Assembly (NCBI GenBank): GCA_000296795.1
Contig: BAFH01000003.1
Coordinates: 310,401 to 374,400 of the forward strand
DNA length: 64,000 nt
Origin: Candidatus Jettenia caeni
GTDB lineage: Bacteria > Planctomycetota > Brocadiia > Brocadiales > Brocadiaceae
Direction: 5' to 3'
The notes below the pieces were generated by a model. The model was not told where the DNA came from, ran no database searches, and worked only from the letters and a program-made list of their open reading frames with translations. Shown here in pieces: positions 9,984 to 18,432 of this stretch. A program made the position numbers and the translations under genes. How positions within the stretch are numbered: position 1 is the stretch's first letter; each line of letters opens with the position of its first letter.

Positions 9984-10733
9984 GTGGTATCATCAAGAAA
10001 AGAGAGAAGCATTCCATTAAACACTATTTCTGAGACGCTGGAAAAAGGTATTTCGGGAACTGACGCCGAACGCAAGATAGGGATTGAAGGACTCATGAGA
10101 GTACGGGGCGCCAAAGCAACCCGCCTTGAGAGGGAAAAATTGCGCCTGAGCAAGAAATTGGGAGCCAATCACCCGCGCGTAATGGAGCTTACAAATACCA
10201 TAGAAGTAAACCGTGGTCTTATCCGGGACCTGGAAGTGCAACGTGACCATGCCGGGACAGAAATTCCGGGGGTAGACGAAAATACCTGGATTTTGCATGG
10301 TTTTGTGCGTGATAAGAACTTCAAGGGTATACCGAATCTTACCGTTGCACTCTATGATCAACAGGGTAAATGGGTCGGGCAGTTAGGTTATGCATGTACT
10401 AATAAAACAGGTTATTTCAAGCTGAGCTACAGCAATATGAGGGATGATAGAGAAAAGCCGTGGTTCACAGCGCTTACTGGTAAAGCGAGACAATGTCCCC
10501 AGGTATTTATCCGTATTTCTGATCAGAAAGGGATGCTTCTCTATACTGATAAACAGTCCTTGACTCCTGAGCCAGGGCGGGTTGATTATCGCGAGATACT
10601 CCTTGGTAATGAGGTAGATGCGTGTAAACCCCCTGAGGGTACGATGCGGCCAAAACCAGGAACAGAAAAACCCACTACGAAGCCTTCATCTCAGAAAGAA
10701 GATCAAGGCACAACTGAAAAACCTGGAAAATGA
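9984..10733 (+). CDS. eCIS-associated protein with helical N-terminus and carboxypeptidase-regulatory-like beta-sandwich
   Basis: 249 residues from the GTG at 9984, which is preceded by a strong AGGAGGG at 9973-9979. An upstream TTG at 9942 in the same frame overlaps the previous gene and has no such site. Residues about 25-85 are helical and charged (RLEREKLRLSKKLGANHPRVMELTN). Residues about 95-215 start WILHGFVRDKNFKGIPNLTV and include CTNKTGYFKLSYSN, the pattern of carboxypeptidase regulatory-like (CNA-B-like) domains. The last 30 residues are rich in Pro, Lys, Thr and Glu and look disordered. Gene order places it between the fibre candidate and the first cargo-type protein. Role unknown; a structural or adaptor protein is plausible. 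Confidence 0.6.
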   Translation: MVSSRKERSIPLNTISETLEKGISGTDAERKIGIEGLMRVRGAKATRLEREKLRLSKKLGANHPRVMELTNTIEVNRGLIRDLEVQRDHAGTEIPGVDENTWILHGFVRDKNFKGIPNLTVALYDQQGKWVGQLGYACTNKTGYFKLSYSNMRDDREKPWFTALTGKARQCPQVFIRISDQKGMLLYTDKQSLTPEPGRVDYREILLGNEVDACKPPEGTMRPKPGTEKPTTKPSSQKEDQGTTEKPGK

Positions 10734-10788
10734 TCCAGGAAATCTGATCAGGGATAATGAAATTGTATATGAGGGAGAAAAGTATTTT

Positions 10789-13700
10789 ATGTCTTTAGCC
10801 CTTGGCCAAAAGCGATCTCCGGATAACATACGCAAACAAGAGCGTGACATTATGCACGGCGCCTCAAAGCATTCTCAGGCCATTTACCATACTTTTCCGG
10901 TATCAGTCATTCAACGCAAACCAAGCTGTCCCTGCGGTGGGGGGTGCCCTCGTTGCAAGAACACTCTCACCATTCAACCTAAACTCAAGATCAATGAACC
11001 AGGGGACACGCATGAGCAGGAAGCGGACAGAGTGGCCGAGCAAGTGATGCGTATGCCTGCAAATACAAGTGCCAGCGGTCAGTTGTCAGGAGTTAGGAAA
11101 GAGGATAAACATATTCAAAATCGGATTGCCGATCTGGTAATGGCAACGACGGCGCAAACCGTCGTTAGCGGGGCATCATCGCGCATCCAGCGCTTCGTGA
11201 GGCAATCGACTGGGCAGACAGACGCAGCGCCCGCCAGTGTAAACCAAGCCCTTGCCAGCCCTGGCAGGCCGCTGGAGCCGATGCTGCGGCAGGACATGGA
11301 GCAGCGCTTCGGCTCTGACTTTTCCAGAGTGCGGGTGCACACCGGTGCGGTGGCTGAGCAGTCAGCACGGGACGTGAACGCGCATGCCTACACCGTGGGA
11401 AACAGCATAGTGTTCGGTGCGGGTCGGTTTGCTTCGGGGACACACGAGGGGCGGCGATTGATTGCGCACGAATTGACTCATGTACGGCAGCAATCAATCG
11501 GGCAGACCACCAAAGAAGTTGTTCAACGGAGCCCGGATGAAGACGACTGGAGTTCCGTCGAGGCTGCATTGGTGTCCTTCGCCCGCCCCGGCGACGGTCC
11601 AAGACTTGTCTTTTGGGCCAGGCACAACCGCAAACCCCCTGCTAACGCTGGCGAAATCGCTGCGATAGTCAGCGATTTTTACAAAGCAATGGAAGCGAAC
11701 CGGGAGAAGGTGCTGGAAGAATATGATCAGGCACAGCTAAAAAAAGACAGGAGTGAGCTTGAGAAGCGGCGAAAGGCGGCACGCGCCGCGGAAGACCTTG
11801 CAGCAGAAACCAAACCTGTGCTCGGGCAAAAGCAACGTGAACAGGAGCGGGTACAGAATAGACGTCGGCTCTATACAGCGATCCAGAAAGCGTGGGAAGA
11901 GCGCCGGAGATATGCAGACGCAGAGTTGCTAAACCAGGCAAAGTCTCTCGTCGCTCATCGGATTTCACTCCCAAAAGCATTACGCCACGGTCTGCACTGG
12001 AAATCTGACCAGCAGCGTTGGGTCTTTATTTATTATTACTATCGTGAATCCATCAAGGTCCGTCCGGAATCTTTCGAGAATCCATCTGCTGACGACACTG
12101 AACTGCTGCAGTATGCGGTTCTGGCAGAAGAAGACTATCTGGAAACGTCCGCAAAGGAGGCTGAGGCGTCCGAGCTCGCTCGATATCGCGAAGGAATACC
12201 CAGAGCGGCACGGACCAGGCAGATCAAAAAGCTGGCGGCGACCCGGCCGATGAACCCGCTGGAGGATTTTGAACCCGGTATACACGACTACGCTCCTTAT
12301 CAGGGGCAGCCGCAATCGGTTGATGTCGATATCGTCGGCCTGGACCATGATGCTGAAAACGTTATAGTTAAATACTCCGGCGGTAAGGTCTTGCATATTC
12401 CCCTGAACAGGGGCTTGTTCTTTTACAACAAACCGCTCGATCCGACAAAAGTATTAAGAATCTTTACCCGGCGCCACAAGAAAACGCAACGTTTAATTCC
12501 ATTCGTTATCTATGAAAACACCCTCGGCATAGACTTAGATGTGCTGTCAGAAGAGGAGTTGGCTCTGCTGGGCTTGCCACGATTTGATCCGGTACTGACT
12601 CCAGTCATTATTCAAGTCTTTTCACCCGAATTTGGGATGCAAAAGCTTTCGGTGGCAAACCTTAAGCTTGCCTCGCTTCACGCTGGCGGACTCGGGCTTA
12701 GGCAGCTTGGAGTTCCACTTGCTTCGGGTGCGGTGGGGACCGGATACACACTCATCACGGGCACAGTGAGGACGGGGAGCGCTCTCACTACGGCTGCGGC
12801 AAGGCAAGTATCGGCTACTGTGAACGCCTATGGGTATTCGTGGGCCGCAGCCAGCCATTTGGGCAAAACAGCCTACACTTACTACCTCAGCAATGCGATC
12901 CGAATCAATACGGCCAGCCTCATGGTAACCGATATAGCGCTTACCCTGGCCGGCCAAGACACGGGCCCGATTTCCCCTGGCGACCAGGTCAGCATGGTGG
13001 TGGCTGACGTTAAAGCCGGAGCGAAAACCGCCAGGGATTATTGGAAACTTCTCGAAGGCGAGGTGCAAGAGGTTAACCTCACCAGTAAGCAGGCCATCGT
13101 TCACATCACTAAACTTCGCGATATCGCAGAAAAAACGGCTAAAGTCGAATACGACCTTGGCAAGAAGCTGGTGTGGCATCGTCAGCTTGAGGGAACGTCC
13201 AAGGCGGCTCAAGGAATGGAGGAGGCGGCGATCAAGACGGGCAAGCTGGCCGCTTACACCCTTGAGCATGGCGGACATGCTTGGCCAATTCTCAAGGATG
13301 GACGTATCCTTCGTTGTTCGAGGTGGTGCACACCCTCATCGGTCGAGGAGGCTTTCGGGGAGCTGATCAAGAGTCACCCGCATCTCACCGATGAAATGAC
13401 CAAACTCAAGAAATTGAAAGGGAAGGCAGCAGCGGAATCGGCGACGAAGCTGGGGAATCGTTTGGATCAAATCCGCAAGGGGGAAGAGATGCCACTCGAT
13501 GATCTGAAGAAACTTCTAGGCAAGCCTGGGTATGCCAAAGGCACGCAGACGGGTAACGATCTTCACTTTGTACTTTATCGGAGGGAAGGTGGCAAGCTTG
13601 GGTTTAAGGAATGGAAACGTATGGTGACGAAACGTGATTTACCGCCAGCTAAACTCAGTGAGCACGATGCGGGTATGGTTGTGAAAAACAAGTTCCCATC

Positions 13701-14079
13701 ACCTGACTGGGAATATCATCCTCTCTATCTCCAAGGGCAACCAGCCAAAAAAACCGGAGGGAAGAACCCACTCGGTTCAAGTGAGCCAGAATGGTACAGC
13801 AAAGCGTTGAATGCAGCTGTAGAAGTTAAGAGAAAGGATTTTATCGCGAGGTTGGATTCTGTAGACTGGAATGCGATCACGAGGCAGTTGGAGCAGCGTA
13901 TTCATGCCATGCCGCCCGGCACGAAGAATTGGATCGTGTTTGATATTAGAGGACAGCCTGTTAGTTTAGCAGAAGTATCTATATTTCCTAAGTTATCTCC
14001 GAAATGGAATGAGATCCTTTTCCTGACAGACCGGGGTCCGTTGAAAATCGTTGGTGGGAAAGCAATCCCGTTTCCATAA
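10789..14079 (+). CDS. DUF4157 (eCIS core domain) protein, large; candidate injected effector
   Basis: 1096 residues from the ATG at 10789. The frame is open further upstream to 10618, but that part overlaps the preceding gene, and the two paralogues also begin MSLx. Residues 47-58 are CPCGGGCPRCKN, followed by KLKINEPGDTHEQEADRVAE (66-84). Residues about 161-235 are DUF4157, with RFGSDFSRVRVHTG and the zinc-peptidase-like HELTH at 227-231. Residues 290-370 are charged and helical, and a Gly/Ala/Thr-rich hydrophobic stretch lies near 670-750. The end carries AVEVKRKDF, then TRQLEQRIHAMPPGTKNWIVFDIRGQ, which resembles a PD-(D/E)XK nuclease core (tentative). DUF4157 proteins are strongly associated with eCIS loci and several are cargo toxins. 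The gene is visibly more GC-rich than its downstream neighbours. Confidence 0.8.
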   Translation: MSLALGQKRSPDNIRKQERDIMHGASKHSQAIYHTFPVSVIQRKPSCPCGGGCPRCKNTLTIQPKLKINEPGDTHEQEADRVAEQVMRMPANTSASGQLSGVRKEDKHIQNRIADLVMATTAQTVVSGASSRIQRFVRQSTGQTDAAPASVNQALASPGRPLEPMLRQDMEQRFGSDFSRVRVHTGAVAEQSARDVNAHAYTVGNSIVFGAGRFASGTHEGRRLIAHELTHVRQQSIGQTTKEVVQRSPDEDDWSSVEAALVSFARPGDGPRLVFWARHNRKPPANAGEIAAIVSDFYKAMEANREKVLEEYDQAQLKKDRSELEKRRKAARAAEDLAAETKPVLGQKQREQERVQNRRRLYTAIQKAWEERRRYADAELLNQAKSLVAHRISLPKALRHGLHWKSDQQRWVFIYYYYRESIKVRPESFENPSADDTELLQYAVLAEEDYLETSAKEAEASELARYREGIPRAARTRQIKKLAATRPMNPLEDFEPGIHDYAPYQGQPQSVDVDIVGLDHDAENVIVKYSGGKVLHIPLNRGLFFYNKPLDPTKVLRIFTRRHKKTQRLIPFVIYENTLGIDLDVLSEEELALLGLPRFDPVLTPVIIQVFSPEFGMQKLSVANLKLASLHAGGLGLRQLGVPLASGAVGTGYTLITGTVRTGSALTTAAARQVSATVNAYGYSWAAASHLGKTAYTYYLSNAIRINTASLMVTDIALTLAGQDTGPISPGDQVSMVVADVKAGAKTARDYWKLLEGEVQEVNLTSKQAIVHITKLRDIAEKTAKVEYDLGKKLVWHRQLEGTSKAAQGMEEAAIKTGKLAAYTLEHGGHAWPILKDGRILRCSRWCTPSSVEEAFGELIKSHPHLTDEMTKLKKLKGKAAAESATKLGNRLDQIRKGEEMPLDDLKKLLGKPGYAKGTQTGNDLHFVLYRREGGKLGFKEWKRMVTKRDLPPAKLSEHDAGMVVKNKFPSPDWEYHPLYLQGQPAKKTGGKNPLGSSEPEWYSKALNAAVEVKRKDFIARLDSVDWNAITRQLEQRIHAMPPGTKNWIVFDIRGQPVSLAEVSIFPKLSPKWNEILFLTDRGPLKIVGGKAIPFP

Positions 14080-14136
14080 ACCAGTGTAACAATAAGAGAT
14101 CAGGCCCCATTATACGTAGTCATGATACAATATTTA

Positions 14137-14342
14137 GCTTGATTGTAGAGGAATTTTCATTGTATGTAAGCGGTTTTCAGGGTGGCACAGACAAATGATC
14201 CTTACAGGGACATGCCCCCGTTCAAGGCGTACGGGGACATGGTTTGTCCGCGTTGTGTTTGTCATTGCGAGGGTAGTGTCCGAAGCAATCTCTTGAATAG
14301 TTGAGAAAAGATTGCTTCGGGAAAAAACCCCTCGCAATGACA
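14137..14342. repeat. Dispersed repeat, copy A (palindromic TCATTGCGAGGG core)
   Basis: About 200 bases nearly identical to 18128-18310, including a shared left part (GCTTGATTG.AGAGGAATTTTCA) and a core bounded by TCATTGCGAGGG and CCCCTCGCAATGACA with an inner GAAGCAATC/GATTGCTTC hairpin. Copy A carries a ~27-base extra segment after ACAGGGACATG. A core-only copy lies at 33295-33378. The form fits a non-coding MITE or REP-like element. The remainder of the 870-base gap 14080-14949 has hairpins but no gene I could support. Confidence 0.8.
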
Positions 14343-14589
14343 AATACTCTACGTGAAAAGGGTGAAAAGGGGTCAAACCTTGATTTGTGATTATATATGG
14401 TTGGCTTTTGGCCAAGCTAAAAGGGTTTTATATCGCACCTTGAATCTTCAGTCTATCAGCCAATTAATCGTATTTTTCTCTATATTTCCGATTTCCAATC
14501 TAGAATATTTTTGCTATCATGTCCCTTAAGTGTTGGCTGATTCGCCCTGATTACTTGTAAAATAAATATATGAAGGTGTTAAAGTATCT

Positions 14590-14670
14590 TGCAAAAAATA
14601 TTTTGATATTTTTTGCAAAAATTGTAGCGCCGATTCCTTGTGATCGGCATTTTGGTGGGGGATAAACCAC
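14590..14670. other. Hairpin cluster in the gap before the coiled-coil membrane gene
   Basis: TTGCAAAAAATAT pairs perfectly with ATATTTTTTGCAA (14590-14619, four-base loop). It is followed by GCCGAT/ATCGGC and GGTGG/CCACC hairpins up to about 14670. The second part resembles small dispersed palindromes. There is no T-tract directly after any stem, so terminator function is not supported. Confidence 0.4.
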
Positions 14671-14949
14671 CCACGCTCCATATTCCGACTCGTTCGGGTT
14701 AGGTATTTGTTTTGTATAAATCAAATATGAGGTAATTATTATATCACAAAGAATTGAAGACATCGTGGACAATATTTTGAAACTTCTGCTTTATGGAAAA
14801 ATTGACAGTAACATGCGGAAACCCGGTTATTGGGAGTTCAGAATTGACTGAATTTTCCTTGCCTAGCGGAAGAAATTGGGATGGTTGATTTCGTGTAGGT
14901 GAATCCATTAAATGGAACTCATGAAGTGCCTCAGTCAGGAGAATAAGCT

Positions 14950-16350
14950 ATGCAGCAGTTATCTGATATATTATTTGATGATCTGAGATCAAATAAAACG
15001 AAGATGAACCGTCTTTTCGGAGCAGGTCTCCTGTTTGCTCTAATTGCCCATTTCTATGTAGTGGAGCCTTATTTTGAATATAAAAAGCAAGAGCCTAGAT
15101 TAAAAAAATCATTAGACAATAAGAAAATAAAATTTGATCAATTATCAGGTCAGTCTGAACACATTACAAAACTAAGCCAGGATATCAAGACAAATCAGGC
15201 TAATATTAAAGACAAGATAAAGAATTTTCCCCAACATCTGAGAGGGATATTGTCAGATATTTGGAAGGTCTTTCTTTCTGAGTCATCTCCTGACACCTCT
15301 AACCGATCAACACACACCCAGCCTCTGGCGCCTGTACAACAATCAACTAATATCCAGGGAACTGCCAAAGAAAGAGAAAAACTGGAAAATGATTCGAATA
15401 TGCCCTTTCCTGTTCAGCAATCAATGCAAATTCAGCAGTCCAGCTTTATAAAAATCGGGGATTTTTTCTTACCGTCTGATATTACTACATTTAATGATGG
15501 TGTACATTGGTATATTGAGACATGGTTTAATAATTTGCTCAATGAAATTAGGGAAGGAATCGAGGAACCAATCAAGCAGGCAAAAATAACATCAGATATG
15601 GTTGGAAATATTGATCTGCAAGATATAACCAAACAAGGAATTGAAAATATTCAAAAGTATATAGATAGAGTCGAAAAAGAAAACCCGAATTTTTGGCGGA
15701 GTTATTCGGGGCCAAGGGGTAAGTTAGATGTAGCGCAAGAGCTTCAAAATGAAGTAAAAAAGTCATTTGGATCGCTGGAGGAGAAGGTTTATATCCTCGT
15801 TGAAAGGCTAAAAGAAGCTGTAAAAGTGCAAAAAGAAGAATTGGATAAGATAAATAACGATATGGCGAAATTGCAAGATAGCAAGAAAGAACTAGACTCA
15901 AGACTTAGTTTGTTAGAATCGCCGTTTGGCCGGATTCCTGCGGATCTTCCAGATCTCATCAAGTTATTTCCTGTTCTTATGGCAGGCTTGATTGTGACTG
16001 TTACGGTTACTCTTCAAAAGAGCAAGAGTTTATATTCAGTACTTTGGGAGGAATATAAAAAGAATACTAGCAAGGTTGATTTAAAATTATTTCAGAGACA
16101 GGCAGATTGCTGGTATCTGCCACCTTACCCGAGCCTTTTTCATCCTATAGTATTAGTAATTCTCATCGCTATCATTATAGGCATTTTCGTTCGTGCTTGT
16201 TTCCTTGTCATCTCAGAACCTGAATTATTTACTTCATTGACTGGCGAAGCCCAGTCTTTCAGAAAGAATCTATTTATAGATACCTATATAGCCGGAGCCT
16301 TGGCTATCCTTGGTTGCTTATGGTTTATTGGGAAGATATTTAAGAGGTAA
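14950..16350 (+). CDS. Unknown membrane-anchored coiled-coil protein between cargo genes
   Basis: 466 residues; ATG at 14950 with AGGAG nine bases upstream. I do not recognise a family. A hydrophobic segment lies at about 21-42 (NRLFGAGLLFALIAHFYVV). The long middle (about 45-335) is charged, helical and Gln-rich with coiled-coil character (e.g. LKEAVKVQKEELDKINNDMAKL). Three further hydrophobic segments are at about 341-358, 400-422 and 446-465. The probable topology is a large soluble domain held between membrane segments. It lacks the MSLx...CPCGGGCPRC leader of the flanking proteins, so it is probably not cargo. An accessory or protective role for the effector island is only a guess from position. 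Its AT-rich base use contrasts with the preceding gene. Confidence 0.6.
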   Translation: MQQLSDILFDDLRSNKTKMNRLFGAGLLFALIAHFYVVEPYFEYKKQEPRLKKSLDNKKIKFDQLSGQSEHITKLSQDIKTNQANIKDKIKNFPQHLRGILSDIWKVFLSESSPDTSNRSTHTQPLAPVQQSTNIQGTAKEREKLENDSNMPFPVQQSMQIQQSSFIKIGDFFLPSDITTFNDGVHWYIETWFNNLLNEIREGIEEPIKQAKITSDMVGNIDLQDITKQGIENIQKYIDRVEKENPNFWRSYSGPRGKLDVAQELQNEVKKSFGSLEEKVYILVERLKEAVKVQKEELDKINNDMAKLQDSKKELDSRLSLLESPFGRIPADLPDLIKLFPVLMAGLIVTVTVTLQKSKSLYSVLWEEYKKNTSKVDLKLFQRQADCWYLPPYPSLFHPIVLVILIAIIIGIFVRACFLVISEPELFTSLTGEAQSFRKNLFIDTYIAGALAILGCLWFIGKIFKR

Positions 16351-16581
16351 TTGCTTACCGTATGGGAGCGAAAAGAGCACAACTGAAAATGATTATAACA
16401 ACCATGTATGAACGATGCAGATCAAATTAAGGAGGAGCCTTTTTAGTCACTCCGGAAAGATATAAACCCTAAGGAAAGAAATACTATCAGGAAGGACTAA
16501 ATGAGGGAACAATAATCAGGAGTGTTTCTCTGTAAGTTGTCTATAGATTTATAAAATCTCATGAGTAAAAGGAGTGATCGT

Positions 16582-17730
16582 ATGTCCTTAGCCATTGCCA
16601 AAAAACTATCTCCGGGTACGGTATACAAAAAAAGGCATGATGGTGTGCATAGTGATTTGAACAGATTACCTATCAGCCACCGCAATCTTCAGGTCTCAAC
16701 CATACAATGCAAGTCGAACTGTCCTTGCGGTGGAGGGTGTCCGCGTTGCAAGAACAATCACATGATCCAGGCTAAACTCAAGATCAACGAGCCTGGAGAT
16801 ACATACGAGCAGGAAGCGGACCGAATAGCGGAGACTGTGGTTGAATCCAAAACCTCTCCCCTGTTACAGCGAAAGTGTGCCTGTGCAAAGGGTACACCAT
16901 GCCCTGAGTGTGAGGAAGAGAAAAAAGCGCTGATTCAGCGCAAGACCGCACAGGCTTCTGACATAACGGGTACATCCTTTCCCGATAATTTTCTTCAGAA
17001 TCCTGGTTCGGGGCAGCCATTAGACCCGATTAATCGCGCCTTTTTTGAACACCACTTTGGCTATGACTTCAGTCATGTCCGTATCCACACTAACAATCAG
17101 GCCTCTGAATCAGCGCGAGCGGTGAACGCGCTGGCCTATACCGTTGGGCAGGATGTGGTCTTTGGCATGGGACAGTATGCACCGGCTACCAAGGCCGGAA
17201 AGAAGCTGCTGGGCCATGAGCTGGCGCACGTCGTGCAGCAAGGAGGGAAGTCGTTTGAGATCAACAATGCGCACGCCGCCAAGTGTGTGCAGCGGGCAGT
17301 AATCGGGGAAGTCACTGCAACCGGCGCCGGGACCAAAGAGTCTGAAGACCTGTGTGCGGGTTGGTTTAGTGATCATGAAAGTACGAGTAAGCGGGCGGCG
17401 GAATATTATGTCAGAACCGAGTTGCAGGGGGATCGTGGTGTTGTTGAGAAAATAGAATGCGATCTCTTCAATCCCGACACCGGAGCGTTTGCGTGCACAG
17501 TGCATTTCACCGATGGCACTCCAATCAGGGTCATCGTGCGCAGAGACGCGATCATCGTTGGTGTTTATCCGCTTCAGACCATGCACCCGCCACCCGACAG
17601 GCCGTTGTGCTGGTACGACTACAAGTGCCCGGGGCCTGATCGCGATTTGGTTCTGACCAAACGCAAGTGTCAGACATCGAAACCCGCGCAAGGTGCACCA
17701 TCCCAGAAAGTGTACGGACCGGAACCGTGA
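16582..17730 (+). CDS. DUF4157 (eCIS core domain) protein, small; candidate injected effector
   Basis: 382 residues from the ATG at 16582, which has AAAGGAG seven bases upstream. An in-frame ATG at 16561 lies before that site and is less likely. The leader (MSLAIAKKLS, CPCGGGCPRCKNN at 47-59, AKLKINEPGDTYEQEADRIAE at 64-84) is collinear with the larger relative. A second Cys cluster CACAKGTPCPEC follows at 99-110. DUF4157 spans about 145-222 with HFGYDFSHVRIHTN and HELAHVVQQ (HExxH at 212-216). The last ~145 residues are a separate small domain rich in Cys (AGWFSDHES, CDLFNPDTGAFACTVHFTDG, CWYDYKCPGPDRD) that I do not recognise. It is likely the variable effector part. Confidence 0.8.
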   Translation: MSLAIAKKLSPGTVYKKRHDGVHSDLNRLPISHRNLQVSTIQCKSNCPCGGGCPRCKNNHMIQAKLKINEPGDTYEQEADRIAETVVESKTSPLLQRKCACAKGTPCPECEEEKKALIQRKTAQASDITGTSFPDNFLQNPGSGQPLDPINRAFFEHHFGYDFSHVRIHTNNQASESARAVNALAYTVGQDVVFGMGQYAPATKAGKKLLGHELAHVVQQGGKSFEINNAHAAKCVQRAVIGEVTATGAGTKESEDLCAGWFSDHESTSKRAAEYYVRTELQGDRGVVEKIECDLFNPDTGAFACTVHFTDGTPIRVIVRRDAIIVGVYPLQTMHPPPDRPLCWYDYKCPGPDRDLVLTKRKCQTSKPAQGAPSQKVYGPEP

Positions 17731-17794
17731 GCACATTTTCTAACTCCACGTGAATCCACCATTGCATCGTAATGACATTGTGTGGTAGGGTAAA

Positions 17795-18052
17795 CCCCAT
17801 ATGCATCAAGCTAAGGATTTCTGTGTTCATGAGCTTCATGAGTAACTCGTTCCCAAACTCTGTGTTTGGGAACGCAATTGCCTCGAAACTCTGTTTCGAG
17901 TAAGAATAGGTCTCAACCCTGTCCCTTCTGAGGAATCATACGATCAGGTACTTCTGAGTTCGGGAAACAGAGTTTCCCGTACAAGTATGTTCCCAAACAG
18001 AGTTTGGGAACAAGCCAATAAGCTACTAAAGCTTAGCTTGATGCATATGGGG
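17795..18052. repeat. 258-base element with perfect 21-base terminal inverted repeats
   Basis: The ends are exact inverse copies of a 21-base sequence beginning CCCCATATGCATCAAG (17795-17815 and 18032-18052). A third copy of the end with one mismatch lies alone at 21469-21489. The interior has no gene but holds hairpins such as GTTCCCAAACTC...TTTGGGAAC, twice, and CTCGAAACTCTGTTTCGAG. Size and ends fit a MITE. With the repeat at 18128-18310 it fills most of the 702-base gap 17731-18432. Confidence 0.7.
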
Positions 18053-18127
18053 GATTAGGGGGGAATATGGACATACATTGCTCTTTTCCCAAAGGGATAC
18101 CTCTTTTTTATGGAACACTATTCTTCG

Positions 18128-18310
18128 CTTGATTGCAGAGGAATTTTCATTGTATGTAAGCGGTTTTCGGGGTGGCACGGACAAACGATCCCTACAGGGA
18201 CATGGTTTGTCCGTGTAGGGTTTAACTTGTCATTGCGAGGGTAGTGTCCGAAGCAATCTCTTGAATAGTTGAGAAAAGATTGCTTCGGGAAAAAACCCCT
18301 CGCAATGACA
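18128..18310. repeat. Dispersed repeat, copy B (palindromic TCATTGCGAGGG core)
   Basis: Nearly identical to 14137-14342 apart from the missing ~27-base segment. Copies A and B each lie downstream of a DUF4157-type gene, so they could serve as homology for cassette exchange. Internal hairpins are as in copy A. Confidence 0.8.
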
Positions 18311-18432
18311 CAGATGAATACGAATGAAAAACGTGTTGAAGAGATTGTTTTCTTCGTGTAAACTCATGTTCATGAGTAGCTCGTTATATTTTGCCAATGT
18401 ATAAAATGGTATGGAAAGGAGAAAAGCGTTGT

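Noticed and set aside
10618-10788. Upstream extension of the large DUF4157 gene
   Set aside because: The frame is open, but it overlaps the end of the previous gene, and both paralogues start at the MSLx position, which here is the ATG at 10789.
12622-13278. 218-codon open frame on the minus strand within the large DUF4157 gene
   Set aside because: It is opposite a convincing coding frame, has no start-site support and no recognisable protein; a by-product of the GC-rich codon use there.
14530-14772. Possible small minus-strand gene or tRNA in the gap after the large effector
   Set aside because: The 73-codon frame runs through hairpins and has no conserved features; no cloverleaf with an acceptable anticodon arm could be drawn.
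17110-17736. 208-codon minus-strand frame within the 382-aa DUF4157 gene
   Set aside because: It mirrors a well-supported gene containing HExxH and has no family features or ribosome-binding site.
17840-18010. Repeated GTTCCCAAAC blocks resembling a CRISPR-like array
   Set aside because: Only a few imperfect, inverted copies with irregular spacing; no regular spacers and no cas genes anywhere in the window.
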